From NCBI GenBank assembly GCA_035944555.1, contig DASZAY010000022.1, forward strand, positions 101,264 to 165,263: DNA of 64,000 nt. The letters run 5' to 3'. The position numbers and the translations under genes were made by a program. Positions 8,758-16,999 of the stretch are shown piece after piece; within the stretch, counting starts at the first letter, position 1, and each line of letters starts with the position of its first letter. Origin of the DNA: CADCWK01 sp035944555 (GTDB lineage Bacteria; Chloroflexota; Chloroflexia; Thermomicrobiales; UBA6265). The notes beneath the pieces were generated by a model, which had not been told where the DNA came from, did not search any database, and saw nothing but the letters and a program-made list of their open reading frames with translations.

Positions 8758-8792
8758 CGGGCGCTGACCCGTAACCGACCGGCCAGCGCCCG
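8758..8792 (-). terminator. Hairpin after the thioredoxin-fold gene
   Basis: Arms CGGGCGCTG (8758-8766) and CAGCGCCCG (8784-8792) form a 9-bp stem with a long loop, directly beyond the stop at 8798 on the minus strand. Confidence 0.5.
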
Positions 8793-8797
8793 GGTTG

Positions 8798-9442
8798 CTA
8801 CTCGAAGGACGGCCGGGCGTCGCGGGTGCGCTTGAGCTCGTAGAAGCCGGGCGTGCGGGCGACGGCGAGCACGCCGTCCCAGAGCTTGCCGGCCGCCTCG
8901 CCCTTGGGTGCCGGGGTGACGATCGGCCCGAAGAAGGCCGTCCCGGCGACCGCGATCACCGGCGTGCCGACGTCCTGTCCGACGCGGTCGATCCCGTCCT
9001 TGTGGCTGGTGCGGAGCTGCTCATCGTACTGATCGGTGTCGCCGTACTGGATCAGGTCGGCCGGGAGCCCGACGTCTTCCAGCCCGCCGGCGACGGCCTC
9101 GCGGAAGTTCTTCTGGCCTCCCGGGTGAATGCGGGTACCGATGGCCGTGTAGAGCGGCCCGACGACCTCCTCGCCATGGAGGATGCGGGCGGCGGTGACG
9201 ACGCGGGCGGGCAGCCACGCCTTGTCCATCAGCGCCTGGTACCCCTTGGCCAGCTCCCGGCCCTCGTTCAGGACCGACAGACTCATGGCATGCCAGCGGA
9301 TCTCGATCGGCCGGACCTTCTCGACCTCCAGCACCCAGCGGGATGTCATCCACGCCCACGGGCAGGAGCAGTCAAACCAGAAATCGACGACCTCACGGTC
9401 GCCGGTCAGGTTGGTGGCAGCATCGGTCGTGGTCGCACTCAT
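8798..9442 (-). CDS. Thioredoxin-fold protein related to mycothiol-dependent nitroreductase (Rv2466c type)
   Basis: A 214-residue DsbA/HCCA-isomerase-like protein closely matching Mycobacterium tuberculosis Rv2466c, the mycothiol-dependent reductase: 'FWFD.SCPWAW..SRW', 'EIRWHAMSLSVLNEGRE', 'DVGTPVIAVAGTAFFGP' and 'FYELKRTR' all recur. Rv2466c has the active site CPWC. Here it reads C27-P-W-A30, so the resolving cysteine is lost, while a second cysteine sits at 25 just before it. The protein may work through a monothiol route. GAGGAG lies 8 nt before the ATG. Whether the host makes mycothiol is not shown by the window. Confidence 0.85.
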   Translation of the reverse strand: MSATTTDAATNLTGDREVVDFWFDCSCPWAWMTSRWVLEVEKVRPIEIRWHAMSLSVLNEGRELAKGYQALMDKAWLPARVVTAARILHGEEVVGPLYTAIGTRIHPGGQKNFREAVAGGLEDVGLPADLIQYGDTDQYDEQLRTSHKDGIDRVGQDVGTPVIAVAGTAFFGPIVTPAPKGEAAGKLWDGVLAVARTPGFYELKRTRDARPSFE

Positions 9443-9535
9443 CGGAGTCTCCTCTCATCGTGACGGCTCAGGCGTTGCCTGCTAACGAAGTGATAGCAGG
9501 ATCGTCGCCCAGGCGGTACCAGCCGGTGATCCGTC

Positions 9536-10444
9536 TCAGTCCAGCGCCGGCACGATGTCGCGAACGAAGCGGACGATCCGGGAGGCGTCGGTGCCATCCG
9601 GGTCCTGGTCCGGATCGTAGATGACGATGCTCATCCCGCGGCAACCGCCCTCGCGGAGCGCCGCCGTGACGAGGTCGGTCAGCTGCTCCCACGTCAGCCC
9701 GCCCGGCTCGTCCTCCACCCCGGGAACACCCTGGGACGGGAAGACGTCCGGGTCCAGGACATCGAGGTCGACGTGCAGCCACCAGTCCCCGGCGTGCTGC
9801 CGGACCTGAGCCACGGCGGCGCGGGCGGCGCCGACGGGGTCAGCGACGATCGCCTCCAGCGGGCGAGACCAGACGCCGAGATCGGCCAGGGTGCCGACGT
9901 TGAACTGCCGTCGCCACCGGACGTCGCGCTGCCCGAGCAGGGCCAGCCCCGGCCGGCCCAGCGCGGGCAGTCGCTCCCGGAGCCGGTCCGGCGCCAGCGT
10001 GCCGGTCAGCCCGAGGAGCAGGCCGATCTCCATGTTGGCCGCCTCGCCGTCTTCCGAGACATCCAGCGGCATGGTGTCTTCGTGGCCGTCGACGTGGAGC
10101 AGCGCGATCGCCCCCAGCGCATCCCGGGCCCCGGTAATGGAGCCAAGCAGCGACGTGCAGTCCCCGCCATAGACGACGGGGAACCGGCCACTGGCCAGCA
10201 CGGCACCGACCAGCGTGTTGAGCGCATCGGTCTGGGCGAGCAGGGCTTCCTCAGTGACGATGCCGGACCCTGGCGCGCGATCCGGGTTGCCCACGGGCAG
10301 GTCGATGTCCCGGTTCGTGGCGATCTCGTGGTGACCAAAGGCGTCACCCAGCCCGGCGGTTCGCAGTCGAGCCGCGGCACCGCGCTGGTTGCCGGGCCGG
10401 CCGAATCCATCGAAGGGGACACCGATCAGGTCGAGCGTTGCCAT
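9536..10444 (-). CDS. Arginase/agmatinase-family metallohydrolase
   Basis: A 302-residue ureohydrolase-fold protein. Metal-binding motifs are in order: GGDC (93-96), DGHED (119-123) and HVDLDVLDP near residue 220. Arginases usually have GGDH in the first motif; here the His metal ligand is Cys, a variant also found in other uncharacterised arginase-family proteins. The substrate (arginine, agmatine, formiminoglutamate or another guanidino compound) cannot be told. The start MATLDLIG at 10444 follows a GGGAG stretch. It reads away from the ABC cassette at 10641, so the 196 bp between them hold divergent promoters. Confidence 0.82.
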   Translation of the reverse strand: MATLDLIGVPFDGFGRPGNQRGAAARLRTAGLGDAFGHHEIATNRDIDLPVGNPDRAPGSGIVTEEALLAQTDALNTLVGAVLASGRFPVVYGGDCTSLLGSITGARDALGAIALLHVDGHEDTMPLDVSEDGEAANMEIGLLLGLTGTLAPDRLRERLPALGRPGLALLGQRDVRWRRQFNVGTLADLGVWSRPLEAIVADPVGAARAAVAQVRQHAGDWWLHVDLDVLDPDVFPSQGVPGVEDEPGGLTWEQLTDLVTAALREGGCRGMSIVIYDPDQDPDGTDASRIVRFVRDIVPALD

Positions 10445-10640
10445 CGTCTCCCCTCCCGTCCGCCCGCGGCGGTGCGCCACATGCCCGTCCGATTGTCCCA
10501 GCATCGGGCCGATCCTCCACATCCGGGTCACCGCCCTGTCACAGGATCGGCGCGGACCGGCGCTACACTCCGGTCACATCACGCCCGGCCCCACGCCGCC
10601 GGGGGTCCGGACGCGCCCAGACGAGAGGACCCGACCGCCC

Positions 10641-11696
10641 ATGGTCACCGCACCGCCCCAGCGCCCCCTGGAGTCGCCCGTCACGTCGCCCCACCCGGAG
10701 GCTCACGCTCCAGCCGCAAACGCCGCGCCGATCATCGAGACCGACGCGCTGCGGAAGGAGCACGGGCGCAAGGTCGTGTCGCTCCAGGAGCTGACGATGG
10801 CCGTCCCGCCGGGGCCGATCGGGCTGCTCGGTGCGAACGGCGCGGGCAAGACGACGCTGATCCGGCTGCTGCTGGGGTTGACCGCTCCCACGGCGGGCAG
10901 CGCCCGGGTCCTGGGACTGGACTCCCGGAAGGACGCGATCCGGGTCCGGCAGCAGGTCGGGTACATGCCGGAATCCGATGTCCTCCCGACCGGCGCCACG
11001 GCGGCCGACTTCGTCGCGCACATGGGCGAGATGAGCGGGTTACCGACCCGGGCCGCCCGCCAGCGCGCCGCCGACGTGCTCTACCAGGTCGGGCTGGACG
11101 AGGAGCGCTACCGGCTGATCAAGGGCTTCAGCACGGGCATGAAGCAGCGGGTCAAGCTGGCCCAGGCGATCGTCCATGACCCGAAGCTGGTCTTCCTCGA
11201 CGAGCCGACCAACGGCATGGACCCGCAGGGGCGCGACGAGATGCTTGCCCTGATCCAGCGCATCAGTCGCCGGATGGGCATCAGCATCGTGATGTCCAGC
11301 CACATCCTGGAAGACATCGAGCGGACCTGCGACCACGTCGTGATTCTGGACCGGGGACGGCTGGTGGCCAACCAGTCGATCCGGGGGCTGGCCGATCAGT
11401 CCGGCGGAAACCTCCTGCTCCGGATCGACGGCGACCCGGAAACATTCGGCACGGCGCTCGGCAACCATGGCCTGACCGTCAGCCGACCCGAGCGCGCCGG
11501 GGTCTGGGAGGAACTGATTGTCCGCTACGACGATGACCGCGTGTTCGACGTGATCCGGGACACGGCCGTCGAGACGGGAACGGTGATCCGCTCGCTGCGG
11601 AACCGGAGCCGCTCCCTGGAGGACATCTACTTCAGCCGGGTGGCCGAGGCCGACGAGGCGGAGGCGCAGGGAAAGGTGGGTGGTCAGGATGGCTAG
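10641..11696 (+). CDS. ABC transporter ATP-binding protein (first pair)
   Basis: A 351-residue ABC ATPase. Walker A is GANGAGKTT, the signature is the FSTGMKQRVKLAQ form, Walker B is LVFLDEPTNGMDP, and the switch histidine follows in MSSHILED. About 110 C-terminal residues after the ATPase resemble the extension of ABC-2 exporter ATPases. The start at ATG 10641 follows GAGAGGAC. It pairs with the permease at 11805 and heads a four-gene operon of two ATPase-permease pairs. Confidence 0.9.
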   Translation: MVTAPPQRPLESPVTSPHPEAHAPAANAAPIIETDALRKEHGRKVVSLQELTMAVPPGPIGLLGANGAGKTTLIRLLLGLTAPTAGSARVLGLDSRKDAIRVRQQVGYMPESDVLPTGATAADFVAHMGEMSGLPTRAARQRAADVLYQVGLDEERYRLIKGFSTGMKQRVKLAQAIVHDPKLVFLDEPTNGMDPQGRDEMLALIQRISRRMGISIVMSSHILEDIERTCDHVVILDRGRLVANQSIRGLADQSGGNLLLRIDGDPETFGTALGNHGLTVSRPERAGVWEELIVRYDDDRVFDVIRDTAVETGTVIRSLRNRSRSLEDIYFSRVAEADEAEAQGKVGGQDG

Positions 11697-11804
11697 CCTC
11701 GGCAACGCAGTCCCGGCCCGTCAGCCCGGCCGAGCGGCGCCCCCGGGAACATACCCCTCCACAACGTGTCGCATTGTCGCCAACCGTCAGATGGAGACCA
11801 CGGC

Positions 11805-12737
11805 ATGACAACCGCACCACAGCCCATGCCCACTCCGGCCCCGACCCAGCCGACGACCCAGCGCTACGGCGAGGTCTTCGACCGCGGCTACCAGCACTAC
11901 GAGGGCGAGCGCCACGGCCGGGCCGGGTCCGTCTGGGCGCTGACCCGGTTCTCGATGAGCCGGGCCATGGGCCTGAAGAAGAGCTGGACGGCCAAGGTCA
12001 TCCCGATCCTCGTCTACGTCGGCGCCGTGATGACGGCCATCATCCCGGTCGGGATCGAGAGCTTCACCGGCCAGAACGTCATGGACTACGAGGACTTCTT
12101 CACCGTCATCTTCCTGCTGATGGGCGTGTTCGTCGCGACCATCGCGCCGGAGATGCTCTGCGGCGACCGGCGCGAGAACGTGCTGTCGCTGTACTTCTCC
12201 CGGGCGATCACCCGGCTGGACTATGTGCTGGGCAAGCTGCTGGCGACGGCGCTACTCACGCTGACGGTCTCATTCGTCCCCGCCTTCATCCTGTGGCTGG
12301 GTCGCAACCTCCTGGCCGACTCGCCGCTGCAATCGCTCGGTGACGACTTCCCCAACCTGCTCCGGATCGCCCTGGCCGGCATCCTGATCGCGTTCTACCT
12401 CGGTGCCGGCGGGTTGATGATCGCCGCCTTTACCGGCCGCAAGGCGATCGCGGTGGCCGTCACCATCGTCGGCTTCCTCGTGCTGGAGACGCTGGCGAAC
12501 ACGCTGCTCGCCGTCGTGCCGGAGCGCTGGGAGAACCCGGTGATCCTGCTCAGCCCGATCAATACGATCGATGCATTCCTAACGCAGCTGTTCCCCGGCG
12601 GGTCAACCCCCGAGAGTGGCGAAGGCTTCGTCAGTTCCAGCCCGTTCTACCCGGTCGAGGGGTACGTCGCGTTCCTGATCGGGATCGTCATCGTCGGGGT
12701 CGGCGTGATCCTGTCCCGCTACCTGCCCGAGCGCTGA
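11805..12737 (+). CDS. ABC-2 type permease (first pair)
   Basis: A 310-residue membrane protein with a roughly 50-residue Pro/Thr-rich and then polar N-terminus (RYGEVFDRGYQHYEGERHGR, a motif seen in actinobacterial ABC-2 permeases) and about six TM segments from residue 60 on. 'GDRRENVLSLYFSRAITRLDYVLGKLLA' resembles the ABC-2 loop region, where the phrase about the transporter being kept in one piece usually lies. Exporter of unknown substrate, partnered with the ATPase ending at 11696, 108 bp upstream. Confidence 0.8.
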   Translation: MTTAPQPMPTPAPTQPTTQRYGEVFDRGYQHYEGERHGRAGSVWALTRFSMSRAMGLKKSWTAKVIPILVYVGAVMTAIIPVGIESFTGQNVMDYEDFFTVIFLLMGVFVATIAPEMLCGDRRENVLSLYFSRAITRLDYVLGKLLATALLTLTVSFVPAFILWLGRNLLADSPLQSLGDDFPNLLRIALAGILIAFYLGAGGLMIAAFTGRKAIAVAVTIVGFLVLETLANTLLAVVPERWENPVILLSPINTIDAFLTQLFPGGSTPESGEGFVSSSPFYPVEGYVAFLIGIVIVGVGVILSRYLPER

Positions 12738-12785
12738 TCCCGTCGCCCCGCCCTGCCGCCGGACCCTAGACCGGAAGGACCACGC

Positions 12786-13817
12786 ATGACCGCCTCGCCG
12801 TCCGCGCCCCAGATCGCGCCGAAGACGCTCCCGCCGGACCGGCGCCCGTCCGGCGCCGCCAAACCCGACATCCTCCAGAACGCCGCTCCCGCCGACGGCG
12901 CCCCGCCCGCGATCCTCGTCGACGGCGTCTCCAAGTGGTACGGCGACGTGGTGGCCGTGTCCGACGTCTCGTTCGGGATCGGCCCGGGTGTGACGGCGCT
13001 ACTGGGGCCAAACGGCGCCGGCAAGAGTACGCTGCTCAAGATGATCGCCGGCCTGCTGGGAACGTCGTCCGGCCGGGTGACGGTTCACGGTGAACCCGTC
13101 CGTGGCCAGCCGTCGACGTACCGGCGGATCGGCCTCGTTCCCGAGCAGGAGGAGCTCTACCCGTTCCTGACCGGCCGGGAGTTCGTCCGACTGAACGCCC
13201 GGTTGCAGGGGGTAAAGGACCTCGACGGCGCGACAGAGTGGGCGCTCGGCCTGGTCGAGATGCGCGACGCCGCCGACCGGCGGCTCAAGGGCTTCTCCAA
13301 GGGGATGCGCCAGCGGATCAAGGTCGCGGCGGCACTGGTCCACGACCCGCAGGTCCTGCTGATGGATGAGCCGCTCAACGGCACCGACCCGGTCCAGCGG
13401 GCCAATCTCATCGAGCTGATCCAGCGGATCGGTGACTCCGGCCGGACGGTGCTGGTTTCCAGCCACGTCCTGGAAGAGGTCGAGCGGTTCGCCGGCAACA
13501 TCGTCGTGATCGTCAACGGCAAGCTGGCGGCGGCCGGCGACTACCGCACGATCCGCGACCGGATCGACACGCGACCCCACCTGGTCCGGATCCGGGCCGG
13601 AGACCCGCGCCGGCTGGCGGCGGCGCTGATCGGCGAGCCGTCGACGGTCTCGGTCGAGGTCGACGCGGACGGCCGGATCGTGGCGCAGACGGGCGAGGCC
13701 CGGTCGTTCTACGACGCCGTGACGCGCCTCGCGCAGCGCCACGATATCCGGCTCTACGAGATCCAGCCGGCCGACGATTCCCTGAATTCCGTGTTCGCCT
13801 ACCTGGTGGAACGGTGA
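12786..13817 (+). CDS. ABC transporter ATP-binding protein (second pair)
   Basis: A 343-residue ABC ATPase with an unusual Pro/Ala-rich N-terminal tail of about 40 residues before the ATPase core. Walker A is GPNGAGKST, the signature is FSKGMRQRIKVAA, and Walker B is VLLMDEPLNGTDP with SSHVLEE as the switch. It is a paralogue of the ATPase at 10641. It lies 48 bp after the first permease and before the second, giving the order ATPase, permease, ATPase, permease. Confidence 0.9.
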   Translation: MTASPSAPQIAPKTLPPDRRPSGAAKPDILQNAAPADGAPPAILVDGVSKWYGDVVAVSDVSFGIGPGVTALLGPNGAGKSTLLKMIAGLLGTSSGRVTVHGEPVRGQPSTYRRIGLVPEQEELYPFLTGREFVRLNARLQGVKDLDGATEWALGLVEMRDAADRRLKGFSKGMRQRIKVAAALVHDPQVLLMDEPLNGTDPVQRANLIELIQRIGDSGRTVLVSSHVLEEVERFAGNIVVIVNGKLAAAGDYRTIRDRIDTRPHLVRIRAGDPRRLAAALIGEPSTVSVEVDADGRIVAQTGEARSFYDAVTRLAQRHDIRLYEIQPADDSLNSVFAYLVER

Positions 13818-13866
13818 TGGTGAATCGCCCCTCCAGCAGCCTCCCCGTGACGAGAGGACGACGACC

Positions 13867-14676
13867 ATGGTGACGGCGCTTTCGACGGTGTTCTTCCGCC
13901 CCCTGCCGATCACGACGCTGACCGTGCGGCAGTTCCTCGATGGCCGCGCCGTTCGCGTGTCCGGGCTGATCGGGCTGATCCCGGCGGCGTTCGCCCTGAT
14001 CTACCTGCTCAGCCCGAACGGCACCCGGTTCGAGACCTACACGGGCCAGTTCCTCGAACTGTTCGCGCCGACGGTGCTGCCGATCGCGGTACTGATCCTG
14101 GCGACCAGCGCCTTCGGCAACGAGCTGGAGGACCGCACGCTGCCGTACCTGACGCTCAAGCCGGTGTCGCGACTGCGGATCGTGCTGGAGAAATGGCTGG
14201 GCGTGATCGTCGTCGGCATCCCGGTCGTCCTGTTCGGGCAGGTGGCGACGTCGGTGATCCTGGCGTTCTCGGACGGCAATGCCACCGAGCAGCGCTACGC
14301 CGCCGACCCGCGCTTCGCCGACCGGATCCCGGAGCTGACGACGGCGATCTGGCCGGCACTGGCGGCGGGAGCCGTCGGGGTCGTGATGTTCGGCTCGATC
14401 TTCCTGCTGCTCTCGCTGTACATCCAGCGGGCGCTGCTGGCCGGCATCTTCTACGCCTTCGTCTGGGAGAGCATCCTCGGCCGCTACCTGTCCGGCATCC
14501 GGCTGATCAGCGTCAAGCAGTACGTCCAGTCGATCTTCACCCGCCTGGTCGACAACCCGGACGTCCGGATCGACAACCCGTTCCAGCTCGGGTCGGCGCT
14601 GATCGTCGCGGCGGTTACGACGGTTGTCTGCATCCTGCTGGCGACGCGCCGTTTGCGCCGGATCAACCTGGAGTAG
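13867..14676 (+). CDS. ABC-2 type permease (second pair)
   Basis: A 269-residue protein with about six TM segments, 'FGNELEDRTLPYLTLKPVSRLRIVLEKWLGVI' matching the ABC-2 cytoplasmic loop. It is the last gene of the cassette. The two ATPase-permease pairs may form two exporters or one heteromeric complex; the sequence does not decide. The substrate is unknown. Confidence 0.8.
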   Translation: MVTALSTVFFRPLPITTLTVRQFLDGRAVRVSGLIGLIPAAFALIYLLSPNGTRFETYTGQFLELFAPTVLPIAVLILATSAFGNELEDRTLPYLTLKPVSRLRIVLEKWLGVIVVGIPVVLFGQVATSVILAFSDGNATEQRYAADPRFADRIPELTTAIWPALAAGAVGVVMFGSIFLLLSLYIQRALLAGIFYAFVWESILGRYLSGIRLISVKQYVQSIFTRLVDNPDVRIDNPFQLGSALIVAAVTTVVCILLATRRLRRINLE

Positions 14677-14773
14677 CGCGACCTCACGCCCCGGTCCGTG
14701 GTGGCATCATCGGTGGCGACACAGACAGGGTGACCATGACGGTCGCCCGGGACGCCGATGAAGGACCACCGCC

Positions 14774-15895
14774 ATGACCGTGCCCCACCCCGAGACCGTC
14801 CGCCGCATCACGCTCATCGGCGCCGGCATGATCGCCCGCGAGCACGCCGCCGCGATTGGTCACCTGCCCAACGCCGGTGAGATCGCGCTGGCCGTGGCCG
14901 ATCCTTCCCCCACCGCCCGCGAGGGATTCCTGGAGCGGTTCCCCGGCATCCGCGTCGTCGCCGATGCCGCCGAGCTGCTGGCTGAGCCGGCTCAGCCCGG
15001 CGACGTCGTCATCGTCGCGACGCCGCCATTCACCCACCGCGCGCTGACGCTGCAGGCGCTGGCGTCCGGGCGCCATGTGCTCTGCGAGAAACCGCTCGCG
15101 ATGGACGTCGACGAGGCGGAGGAGATGGTCGCCGCGGCGGAGCGGGCCGGCCGGGTCCTGGCCGAGTGCAGCAACCGCTTTCTCGGGCTGCCGGCCAACG
15201 TCGCCGTCCGCGACCTGATCACCGCCGGCGAGCTCGGGCCCCTGACGAGCGCGACGTTCGTTCATCGCGTCCGCCGCGCCCGGACGGGGATCGAATACCT
15301 GCCGGATACGAGCTGGTTCCTGAACAGCAGCCGCAGTGGTGGCGGCGTGCTGATGGACTGGGGCTGCTACGACCTCAGCACCCTGATCCACGTGCTCCGG
15401 CCGGTCTCGGTCGATGTGATGTCGGCGTTCAGCGCCAACCCGGAGACGGCGCTGGATCTGCCACCGGGGACCGTCTTCGACACCGACCAGCACGTCGGAG
15501 CCGCACTGGTCTTCCACCGCGCCGACGGCCAGCGCGTGCCGGTCGCGTACGAGCGCGCCGCCGCAATCCACGGCACGGAGCGGCAGGTCGTCGAGATCGA
15601 GGGCACCCGCAGCGCCGTCCGCTGGGACTGGCTGGACTGGCAAGGCGACGGGCGCGTCACCGTCATGACTGACCGCGACGGACAACCCCACGAGGACACC
15701 CGGACGCTCGGCGTCCCGGCAGTGTTCTGCCACCAGCGCCCCCTCGTCGCCTTCGCGGCGATGCTCCGGGGGGAGCCCAGCGAGACGCTGGCGGGTAACG
15801 ACGCGCTGTTTGGCCTCCGGGTGCTGCGGGCCGTCCAGGACGCGGCGACATCGGGACGCCCGCAATCGATCGCGCGGACGGAGATGGCGCGGTGA
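14774..15895 (+). CDS. Gfo/Idh/MocA-family oxidoreductase
   Basis: A 373-residue NAD(P)-dependent dehydrogenase. The N-terminal Rossmann motif is GAGMIAREHAAAIG; the family EKP motif (CEKPLAMD) follows with the catalytic-loop lysine; the C-terminal half forms the open-faced sheet. Substrates in this family are sugars, inositols or their derivatives. ATG 14774 follows the ABC cassette by 97 bp, with GAAGGACC upstream. It is not linked to an obvious sugar operon here. Confidence 0.85.
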   Translation: MTVPHPETVRRITLIGAGMIAREHAAAIGHLPNAGEIALAVADPSPTAREGFLERFPGIRVVADAAELLAEPAQPGDVVIVATPPFTHRALTLQALASGRHVLCEKPLAMDVDEAEEMVAAAERAGRVLAECSNRFLGLPANVAVRDLITAGELGPLTSATFVHRVRRARTGIEYLPDTSWFLNSSRSGGGVLMDWGCYDLSTLIHVLRPVSVDVMSAFSANPETALDLPPGTVFDTDQHVGAALVFHRADGQRVPVAYERAAAIHGTERQVVEIEGTRSAVRWDWLDWQGDGRVTVMTDRDGQPHEDTRTLGVPAVFCHQRPLVAFAAMLRGEPSETLAGNDALFGLRVLRAVQDAATSGRPQSIARTEMAR

Positions 15896-16048
15896 CCGGA
15901 TCACCCGGCGGCTGATCGGTCCGGGATGAGATCACAGGGTTTTCCCGACAGGCGTCGCCGGGCCGGTGGGGTATCGTTGGCACATCACCCGAGCCCGTCA
16001 TCACCGATCCCCGTGCGTCATCCGCACCATCGCAGGAGAAGTCCGTCC

Positions 16049-16372
16049 GTGCTGCGCAACGTGTTCAAGGTCGTCGCCATCGCCGAGGGGTTCTCCTGGC
16101 TGGCGCTGCTGGTCGCGATGTTCTTCAAGTGGGTCCTCGGCCACGATGAGGCCGTCGCCATCCCGGGCATGATCCATGGCTGGCTGTTCATCGCTTACGT
16201 CGTCGTCGCCATCGCCATGTGGCGGGCGCACGGCTGGTCGATGCGGACCGGGATCATCGCCCTGATCGGCAGCGTCATCCCGCTCGGCACCTGGTACGTC
16301 GAGTACCACCTGGGCCAGCTGGAGCGCGACGGCAAGACCGACCGCGCCACCCCGCCCGTCGCCACCGCCTGA
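16049..16372 (+). CDS. DUF3817-family membrane protein
   Basis: A 107-residue protein with three predicted TM segments. The start VLRNVFKVVAIAEGFSWLAL and the 'GMIHGWLFIAYVV' and 'PLGTWYVE' segments fit the DUF3817 family. I prefer the GTG at 16049, with AGGAGAA about 8 nt upstream, to the longer frame from 15926, whose first 41 residues are basic and not family-like. Family function is unknown; it is cytoplasmic-membrane located. Confidence 0.78.
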   Translation: MLRNVFKVVAIAEGFSWLALLVAMFFKWVLGHDEAVAIPGMIHGWLFIAYVVVAIAMWRAHGWSMRTGIIALIGSVIPLGTWYVEYHLGQLERDGKTDRATPPVATA

Positions 16373-16400
16373 TCGGCCCGCCGGCATCCGATCCAGCACA

Positions 16401-16436
16401 GAGCGCCCCGTGTCCCTGTATAGACACGGGGCGCTC
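16401..16436. terminator. Hairpin terminator shared by two convergent genes
   Basis: Arms GAGCGCCCCGTGTC (16401-16414) and GACACGGGGCGCTC (16423-16436) give a perfect 14-bp stem with an 8-nt loop, then GTTGTTCC. It sits between the DUF3817 gene and the convergent Pmp3 gene. Confidence 0.75.
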
Positions 16437-16474
16437 GTTGTTCCGGCCGTCCTGATACGGGGTCGGGGGCCTGG

Positions 16475-16648
16475 CTAGTTCTTCGGCGACAGGAAGTTCA
16501 CGTACAGCGCGTAGATCACACCCGGCACCCAGACGGCGATCGTCAGGAGCACGCTGAACAGGAACGCGATGCCGAAGCCGCGCTTCAGGAACACGGCCAG
16601 CGGCGGGAGGACGAAGCAGAAGATCAGGCGAATGATGCTTCCGAGCAT
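16475..16648 (-). CDS. Pmp3/YqaE-family small membrane proteolipid
   Basis: A 57-residue protein, two TM helices, not picked up as a longer ORF because of its size. The whole family signature is there: IFCFVLPPLAVFLKRGF, then LTIAVWVPGVIYALYV. Pmp3/YqaE proteins sit in the plasma membrane and are linked to membrane potential and stress. The ATG at 16648 has GGAGG 7 nt upstream. No partner gene is adjacent. Confidence 0.88.
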   Translation of the reverse strand: MLGSIIRLIFCFVLPPLAVFLKRGFGIAFLFSVLLTIAVWVPGVIYALYVNFLSPKN

Positions 16649-16999
16649 GGGAGTCCCTCCGGGGCTGGGGACGAAGCCGACCGCATGTGGCCGGCTCGAT
16701 CACCGCCCGGTACGCAATCCGCGATCCCATCCGCCCCATCGGCCGGGATCTCCTGCCCGGTTACCGCGCCTGGAGGACGAAGCGGACGTATTCCATCCGC
16801 GCCTCCACACGTGGATGGTCGGGGGCCAACACATGGTGGCCGGCTGGGCGTTCTCTCAAGGAATGAACACCGGGGAGCGTCACGGCCCGCGTGAGTCGAT
16901 CTTTCCCAATCAATGAGACGCGCCCGGGCTGTGTCGCCCGGGCGCGTCATTCATCGGGGACCGAAGCTACCTACCGACCCGTCGGGCCGGCAGGCGCGA
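16649..16999. other. Gap between Pmp3 gene and surface-protein gene
   Basis: About 350 bp that hold the terminator hairpin at 16918-16947 and, presumably, the promoter of the Pmp3 gene. I saw no convincing small gene, RNA gene or repeat. Confidence 0.4.
16918..16947 (-). terminator. Hairpin past the LPXTG surface-protein gene
   Basis: Arms ACGCGCCCGGGC (16918-16929) and GCCCGGGCGCGT (16936-16947), 12-bp perfect stem, 6-nt loop, about 50 bp beyond the stop at 17000. Confidence 0.6.

Noticed and set aside
14684..15904. A 406-codon minus-strand frame over the Gfo/Idh/MocA gene
   Set aside because: Shadow of the plus-strand gene, which has the Rossmann and EKP motifs.
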